NCBI GenBank assembly: GCA_003168265.1
Contig: PMSV01000010.1
Coordinates: forward strand, 1-50,346
Origin: Chitinophagaceae bacterium
Lineage (GTDB): Bacteria; Bacteroidota; Bacteroidia; Chitinophagales; Chitinophagaceae
Reading direction: 5' to 3'
DNA length: 50,346 nt
Shown: piece after piece, positions 45,840-50,346 of the stretch
Layout of the letters: the number at the start of each line of letters is the position of its first letter
How positions within the stretch are numbered: the stretch's first letter is position 1
The notes under the pieces: generated by a model
Databases searched by the model: none
Seen by the model: only the letters and a program-made list of their open reading frames with translations
What the model was told of the DNA's origin: nothing
Program-made: the position numbers and the translations under genes

Positions 45840-46637
45840 TTATTCACTGCCGACAACAGCTTCATGGGGGTTATAGCTATGTATCGGACGGTTCGCCGTT
45901 TTTTTTACACGGTTGCGGTAGTTTTTGAAGAGGCTGTACCAGCGGAGATTGAGTACGCCCAATATGCCTTCTTTGATAATACCCTTGTTCATTTTGGAGA
46001 CCCCATATTTTCTGTCTTCGAAAATAATGGGCACTTCCTTTATTTTAAATCCGAGCTTCCATGATGCAAATTTCATTTCAATCTGAAATGCATAACCGAC
46101 AAAATGAATTTCGTCCAGGTTGATGCTTTCCAAAACCTCCCTGCGATAGCAAACAAAACCTGCTGTTGGATCCCGTACCGGCATCCAGGTGATCAGCCTG
46201 GTATATAGGGATCCGCCCTTGGATAACCAAATTCGGTTTTTAGGCCAGTTCACATTTCCGCCGCCCTTTACATAACGGGAACCCACTGCTACATCAGATC
46301 CAAAAAAACGGCAGGCCTGGTAAAGCCTGTCAAGATCCTTGGGATTATGGGAGAAATCGGCATCCATTTCAAATATGAAGGAATAACGCCGGTTAATGGC
46401 CCATTTAAAGCCATGGATATAGGCAGTACCCAATCCGGATTTTCCTTTGCGTTGTTCCAGGAATAATTGGGTGGGAAATTTCAATTGGAGCCCCTTGACG
46501 ATTTCGGCTGTGCCATCCGGTGAAGAATCATCGATCACAAGCGCATGAAACCCTTCATTCAATGAAAAGATAGCTCGAAGGATATTAGATATATTATCCT
46601 TTTCATTGTAAGTAGGAATGATGACAATCTTTTCCAA
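45840..46637 (-). CDS. Dolichol/polyprenol-phosphate mannose synthase-like glycosyltransferase (GT2)
   Basis: A 265-residue GT-A-fold glycosyltransferase. Landmarks: PTYNEKDNISNIL, nucleotide-binding D36-D37 in VIDDSSPDGT, and the metal-binding D92-A-D94 in MDADFSHNP, followed by the GSRYVKGGG segment. The order and spacing are those of polyprenol monophosphomannose synthases. It lacks a C-terminal membrane domain, so it is the soluble/peripheral form. The likely reaction is transfer of a sugar from an NDP-sugar to a lipid phosphate for envelope glycan synthesis. Confidence 0.88.
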   Translation of the reverse strand: MEKIVIIPTYNEKDNISNILRAIFSLNEGFHALVIDDSSPDGTAEIVKGLQLKFPTQLFLEQRKGKSGLGTAYIHGFKWAINRRYSFIFEMDADFSHNPKDLDRLYQACRFFGSDVAVGSRYVKGGGNVNWPKNRIWLSKGGSLYTRLITWMPVRDPTAGFVCYRREVLESINLDEIHFVGYAFQIEMKFASWKLGFKIKEVPIIFEDRKYGVSKMNKGIIKEGILGVLNLRWYSLFKNYRNRVKKTANRPIHSYNPHEAVVGSE

Positions 46638-46715
46638 CGCGTTTACTATGATTAAAAGTAAAATTACGAATATTTTCTTAGATGTATTTCAGCCCCTTTA
46701 ACCCTCATTTTGAGT

Positions 46716-47483
46716 TTATGCCTTTTTTAACATGGTCCGATTAAAGATTTCTGTAAGTTTTTGTTTGGTATGCATGGGAAACTCACCCTTCATCATCCAG
46801 TCATAATATTGTGGTTCTGACTTCAATACATCTGCAACTGCCCTCCCCTTATGCTTTCCAAAATTAAATGTTTCCACCCCGTTTTCAAAAACAAATCTTC
46901 TGGCAAAATCCACGATCTGGTCCTCCCCGATGAATTTCAAAATGCTTTCAACAGAACTTCCTAATTGATTATATCTTTCCACCTGGGCCTCCAGGACCTC
47001 CCAGGTAGCTGTTGCATCCGCTTCCGCGCTATGTGCTCCGTCCAGGTTCTTGTTGCAATAGAATTTATAGGCGGCGCTCAGGGTACGTTGTTCCATCATG
47101 TGAAATATCTTCTGTACATCAATGAGTCTGCGGCCTTTAAAATCGAATTCTATTCCTACACGCAGAAATTCCTCTGCCAGCATCGGGATATCAAAACGGT
47201 TGCTGTTATAACCCGCCAGATCGCAGCCTTCAATGAATTGCTTCAGCTCATTTGCAACCTGTTTGAATGTTGGGGCATCCTTGACCATTTCGGCAGTAAT
47301 CCCATGTATATCGGAGGATGCAGCAGGTATTGGAATTTCAGGATTCAGGAGTTTTCTTTTGGAGATTTTTTTCCCTTCAGGAAGGATCTTGTAAATCGCA
47401 ACTTCAACAATCCTGTCCGCAGATAGATTGATACCGGTGGTCTCAAGATCAATTACAGCAATGGCTCTGGTAAGTTGTAGCAT
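46716..47483 (-). CDS. DEDDh 3'-5' exonuclease with ExoX-like C-terminal domain
   Basis: A 255-residue exonuclease of the DnaQ superfamily. Catalytic set: D12 and E14 (VIDLETTG), D98 (SNRFDIP), H151 and D156 (HSAEADAT), so it is DEDDh. The C-terminal part from about residue 205 (ETFNFGKHKGRAVADVL) resembles the C-terminal domain of ExoX-like exonucleases and is not part of the polymerase III epsilon subunit. It probably acts in DNA repair or nucleotide turnover. A 403-bp gap (47484-47886) separates it from a small lipoprotein gene on the other strand. Confidence 0.87.
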   Translation of the reverse strand: MLQLTRAIAVIDLETTGINLSADRIVEVAIYKILPEGKKISKRKLLNPEIPIPAASSDIHGITAEMVKDAPTFKQVANELKQFIEGCDLAGYNSNRFDIPMLAEEFLRVGIEFDFKGRRLIDVQKIFHMMEQRTLSAAYKFYCNKNLDGAHSAEADATATWEVLEAQVERYNQLGSSVESILKFIGEDQIVDFARRFVFENGVETFNFGKHKGRAVADVLKSEPQYYDWMMKGEFPMHTKQKLTEIFNRTMLKKA

Positions 47484-47886
47484 CTAATAAGTTCGTGTCC
47501 TTTAACAAGTTAATAAATGAGGTTATAAAACATCCGGTATCTCATGCTGGTTTCATCACCCTAAACATTAGCTAAGAACGAAACAACAAATCTAATAAGT
47601 TTAGATAATATGTAAGTTCTGATCAGCCTAATAATCTTAACAGGGTTTTCCTAAAGCGAAAATTGTACCTATTTTCCGAAAGTCATTCAAAAACAGCAGG
47701 TTATCCACAAGGTTAGACTTTTAGGTAACCAGACTTGCATTATTCGGATTTTTGTGTTTACTTTGAATCATCCTATCTCTTACTTTATCCTTGGTATAAG
47801 CCGTTCCCAGATTAACAAGCCATCCGTCTCCTCTGGAATTCCTGGAATTTCACCAGGCTGTTTTTAAACTTTAAATACCACAAAAA
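47484..47886. other. 403-bp gap with leader region of a small lipoprotein
   Basis: No gene is visible. A possible promoter for the lipoprotein is TTG (47735-47737 in CTTGC), then 20 bp and TTACTTTG (47758-47765), which would give a leader of about 115 nt. A small CCTGG/CCAGG hairpin (47841-47857) lies in that leader. The rest is AT-rich and without recognised structure. Confidence 0.4.
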
Positions 47887-48009
47887 ATGAAAAAGAGAAT
47901 TTTAGTATTTGCATTGATCGTCATCGCTGCGTTCGCGGTTACTTCATGCACTACCCAGAGGGCCGGTTGCAAAGCTACCCAGGGTTTCCTTGGCTACGGA
48001 ACCCGTTAA
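47887..48009 (+). CDS. Small lipoprotein, 40 residues
   Basis: A 40-residue secreted lipoprotein: a Lys-rich n-region (MKKRI), a hydrophobic stretch (LVFALIVIAAFAV) and the lipobox VTSC with the lipidated cysteine C21. The mature part (CTTQRAGCKATQGFLGYGTR) is very short, with a second cysteine and a GFLGYG motif. I recall a family of tiny Bacteroidota lipoproteins with this ending, but cannot name it. The lipobox and the strong terminator 38 bp after the stop support a real, highly expressed gene. It is absent from ordinary ORF length cut-offs. Confidence 0.78.
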   Translation: MKKRILVFALIVIAAFAVTSCTTQRAGCKATQGFLGYGTR

Positions 48010-48046
48010 TATATTTGTATATTAAAATTTCTGGACGGTTTGCTAT

Positions 48047-48075
48047 AGGTTATCGCGATGATAACCTTTTTTTTT
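48047..48075 (+). terminator. Rho-independent terminator after the small lipoprotein
   Basis: AGGTTATC and GATAACCT form an 8-bp stem with a 5-nt loop, followed by at least nine T. It is also the boundary with the convergent nuclease gene. Confidence 0.9.
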
Positions 48076-48093
48076 GCCTTCAAACGCAGAGCT

Positions 48094-49098
48094 TTACTGC
48101 GGAAATTCATCTTCGGACTTAAATCCATTCACCTTTCCCTGTTTCCACAATTGAATGTCCTTTCGCAAATCCAATTCGTTTTTCTTCGTTAGGGACTCAG
48201 GGTCCAAACTACTCAAATCGGGTTTGCCTGCATTTATCCAGGCCGTATACCAATAATTGGCTACCTCCCTGATCGCATTGCGGATCTGTCTTTCCACCAT
48301 TCCATTAAGTTGCTGGTGATATTGCCTGGCATATTCATAACTATGCACCGGATCATTGAATTTGTTCTTAAGTGATTTACCAGCGGAATCAAGGCGGTAG
48401 ATCCTGTCATTTTGAAAGCTTTCCCTAAGCTTTCTTTCCACGGCTAAAAGAGTATCTGCTTTATCAAAGGATAACTGGATCATGGACCAGGTTTCTTTTT
48501 TCAAATCCGGAATATATATCGCATCCCCAGTGTACAAATTGTACTGTTTTCCAAAAAGCTCAGGCAATTGTCCTTCAAAAAAAGCATGTATGCCTTTTTG
48601 ATTGGTGAACTGACCGTCATGATTGACAGAAGTATGCAATGGCATGTTCGCATCTCCGATATAATGGGCAAGATCGGCAGCCAGGAAAAGAATTTCAGAC
48701 TTTCTACCAGATTGAAATGACCTGGTGAGTTTATCTTCCATTTGCAGGATATACCAGGGCAATATGCCCGCCTTCTGAATGATCGAATCCGGGAACTGCG
48801 ACTTCAATTCCTGCTGATCGGAGGATAGACTGTCCATATGCCGGATACCAAATACTTCGAGGTTAATATAGTGTCTGGGAAATTCCGCACGGTCATTGAT
48901 CGTGTATTTGCGGATATCGGGGCCTACAGCTTCCTCCGTGATATAGTCAATATGGTTATAAAAAAACCGACGCAGTGTGTCAGGAAGGGCGAAGACTGCA
49001 GCATGATTGATATGCTGATGCCCCCAGGAGCCCCAGGCGAAAGCCAAACTAACTGCTGATAAAAAACAGAGTATAAACAAGAAAGGTTTTTTCATCAT
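48094..49098 (-). CDS. S1/P1-type nuclease, secreted zinc enzyme
   Basis: A 334-residue member of the S1/P1 nuclease/phospholipase C superfamily. The signal peptide ends at AFA before W22, so the mature N-terminal Trp-Gly (WGSWGHQHINHAAV) can serve as a zinc ligand as in P1 nuclease; further His/Asp ligands are expected in FLAADLAHYIGDANMPLHTS, where H-x3-D and H are visible. The C-terminal part is Lys-rich and has no known domain. It probably digests extracellular single-stranded nucleic acid; phospholipase activity is possible. It is convergent with the small lipoprotein gene. Confidence 0.87.
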   Translation of the reverse strand: MMKKPFLFILCFLSAVSLAFAWGSWGHQHINHAAVFALPDTLRRFFYNHIDYITEEAVGPDIRKYTINDRAEFPRHYINLEVFGIRHMDSLSSDQQELKSQFPDSIIQKAGILPWYILQMEDKLTRSFQSGRKSEILFLAADLAHYIGDANMPLHTSVNHDGQFTNQKGIHAFFEGQLPELFGKQYNLYTGDAIYIPDLKKETWSMIQLSFDKADTLLAVERKLRESFQNDRIYRLDSAGKSLKNKFNDPVHSYEYARQYHQQLNGMVERQIRNAIREVANYWYTAWINAGKPDLSSLDPESLTKKNELDLRKDIQLWKQGKVNGFKSEDEFPQ

Positions 49099-49227
49099 AC
49101 AAATGCGGTTAAGAAATTATTCACGGGTACAAACTTAAACAAGGATCGAATCATAAAGTCAAAATCGGAAAAAATGCTTAATTCCCAGGCTGCCAAAAAA
49201 ACTCTATCTTTCCGTCTAACTTAAGAC

Positions 49228-49941
49228 ATGGATTCAAAACTCTTAGAAGGACTGGAACACAAGGAAGAACATATGCAAGGCTCCGATATCCTCAGGGACA
49301 TTGTGATCGGGATGTCGGATGGTTTGACGGTGCCATTTGCACTCGCCGCCGGATTGAGCGGAGCAGTTCAGACCACTAGCCTGATCATAATTGCCGGCCT
49401 GGCGGAAATTGCCGCCGGATCAATTGCAATGGGTTTGGGAGGTTATCTGGCAGGAAAAACAGAAAATGATCACTACAATTCCGAATTGAAAAGAGAATAT
49501 GATGAAGTAGAAAGAGTTCCGGAAATTGAACGAATGGAAGTGGGCGAATTTTTTGCCAATCTGGGGTTCAATAAGCCTCTGCAGGAAATGGCCGTCGACG
49601 AGATGACAAAGGACAAAGACAAGTGGGTGGATTTTATGATGAAATACGAACTGAATCTGGACAAACCAGATCCGGCAAGGGCCAGAAAAAGCGCATTCAA
49701 TATCGGTGCTTCCTATATCGTTGGGGGACTGATCCCGTTGAGTCCTTATTTTTTTGTCGCAAGCGGAACGGATGGCCTGAAGATATCAGCCGTCATTACC
49801 CTGATCTGCCTTTTCATTTTTGGCTTTTTCAAGAGCAAAATCACCGGAGTCAACCCACTTGGAGGGGCCTTTCGCGTGATGATCATCGGGGCTCTTGCAG
49901 CAGGCTGCGCCTTTGGAATAGCTAAACTGATCCAGCACTAG
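49228..49941 (+). CDS. VIT1/CCC1-family metal transporter
   Basis: A 237-residue membrane protein of the vacuolar iron transporter family (Fe/Mn). Landmarks: DILRDIVIGMSDGLTVPFAL, the first helix characteristic of the family, followed by AEIAAGSIAMGLGGYLAGKTE; a cytoplasmic acidic metal-binding region (Glu-rich, about residues 85-140); and three C-terminal helices (from VGGLIPLSPYFFVAS). It probably exports or detoxifies Fe2+ or Mn2+. Its stop overlaps that of the following convergent gene at a shared CTAG. Confidence 0.92.
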   Translation: MDSKLLEGLEHKEEHMQGSDILRDIVIGMSDGLTVPFALAAGLSGAVQTTSLIIIAGLAEIAAGSIAMGLGGYLAGKTENDHYNSELKREYDEVERVPEIERMEVGEFFANLGFNKPLQEMAVDEMTKDKDKWVDFMMKYELNLDKPDPARARKSAFNIGASYIVGGLIPLSPYFFVASGTDGLKISAVITLICLFIFGFFKSKITGVNPLGGAFRVMIIGALAAGCAFGIAKLIQH

Positions 49942-50330
49942 ATTTTATTTCTCAGTTTAATATCTGGTAATGTCGAACTCACCAGCATCATTGTCGAGCA
50001 AACGACAATCAGATAAAGTCCAATCTTTTTATCGGGGCAATAGCCAGCATAGCAACCGGAATATCGGATGAAATTCCTGAAGCAATAAGCAGTCAGCACG
50101 GCTGTCCATGCCAGGTTCAGCCGTTTTGCCCAGAGTCTGGGCACCCAAAACAGGAGCATGCTCAATACAGAAAACAGGATCAATAGCATACCAGGCTTCC
50201 CATAGCTATTCTTTTCTGAAAAAAATCCTGTAAATACCTTATCAATATCCGGATAATAGGCCCAGGGCAGAAAACATGCAGCAATCAGAATCAGGCCCGC
50301 AAGAATACCAATGAGCTGGGAATATTTCAT
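49938..50330 (-). CDS. Small hypothetical membrane protein
   Basis: I do not recognise this 130-residue protein. It has about four predicted transmembrane helices (about residues 7-27, 47-64, 71-88 and 107-123) separated by short loops. Codon use is like its neighbours. The 3' end overlaps the VIT1 gene by four bases. The start codon lies at the left edge of the truncated dispersed repeat D, as for ispH, kdsA and DUF1080. Confidence 0.72.
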   Translation of the reverse strand: MKYSQLIGILAGLILIAACFLPWAYYPDIDKVFTGFFSEKNSYGKPGMLLILFSVLSMLLFWVPRLWAKRLNLAWTAVLTAYCFRNFIRYSGCYAGYCPDKKIGLYLIVVCSTMMLVSSTLPDIKLRNKI

Positions 50331-50346
50331 CTGAATATTTTTAGTT
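50328..50346. repeat. Dispersed repeat, copy D, truncated by window edge
   Basis: CATCTGAATATTTTTAGTT begins at the start codon of the preceding gene (as complement) and runs off the window. Seventeen of the first nineteen bases match copy B2 and eighteen match the B1/B2 consensus by eye. The rest of the unit would lie outside. Confidence 0.6.

Noticed and set aside
1-50346. CRISPR arrays, insertion sequences, prophage genes
   Set aside because: No regularly spaced short repeats with unique spacers, transposase or phage structural genes were seen. The repeat units at 23177-23337 are only two and irregular.

Overview
This window looks like a chromosomal segment of a Bacteroidota bacterium, probably Chitinophagales/Chitinophagaceae. 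The grounds are a TonB-dependent receptor with a carboxypeptidase-like regulatory domain, a PorT-type barrel, the long Bacteroidota form of IspH, a ddl-PASTA pair, initiation without clear Shine-Dalgarno sequences, and several promoters of the Bacteroidota type (TTTG, about 19 bp, TAnnTTTG). The exact family is an inference. I see no insertion sequence, prophage or CRISPR array.

Layout. 1-3343: a TonB-dependent receptor cut by the window edge. 3587-12934: mostly housekeeping genes: a thioredoxin-like protein, efp-accB-accC behind one good promoter, ispH, a GH13 glycosidase, a DegP/HtrA protease, and a divergent pair of LuxC-type acyl-CoA reductase and dicluster ferredoxin. 13189-27543: ddl-PASTA-rhodanese, DinB, PspC, aconitase, a methyltransferase, a peroxiredoxin, an amino acid permease, kdsA, threonine dehydrogenase, a TlpA-like protein, a PorT-like barrel and a Tat-exported TIM-barrel protein. 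28161-43583: an accessory sugar-oxidation locus. 43793-50330: nucleoside phosphorylase, tRNA-Cys, a DMT transporter, a dolichol-phosphate-mannose-synthase-like transferase, an exonuclease, a 40-residue lipoprotein, an S1/P1 nuclease, a VIT1-like transporter and a small membrane protein.

The most remarkable part is the locus 28161-43583. A plus-strand run (MFS transporter, Tat-exported TIM-barrel isomerase, five tandem GMC oxidoreductases, one Tat/lipoprotein subunit of the gluconate 2-dehydrogenase subunit 3 family) faces a minus-strand run (Gfo/Idh/MocA oxidoreductase, TIM-barrel isomerase, cytochrome c lipoprotein, DUF1080 protein). This is the gene complement expected for periplasmic oxidation of glycosides to 3-keto-glycosides, transfer of electrons to cytochrome c, cleavage by a DUF1080 hydrolase, and isomerisation/reduction of the keto sugar. 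The five oxidoreductases fall into two subfamilies in the order A-A-B-B-A, all carry a C-x5-C-x3-C triad, and all appear to share a single small subunit. I infer an interchangeable-catalytic-subunit system.

A second unexpected signal is a family of dispersed repeats of about 75-98 bp (8264, 23177, 23263, 28839 and 50328). Four of the five copies begin exactly at the start codon of a minus-strand gene. A third is that EF-P carries arginine at the position of the usual modified lysine.
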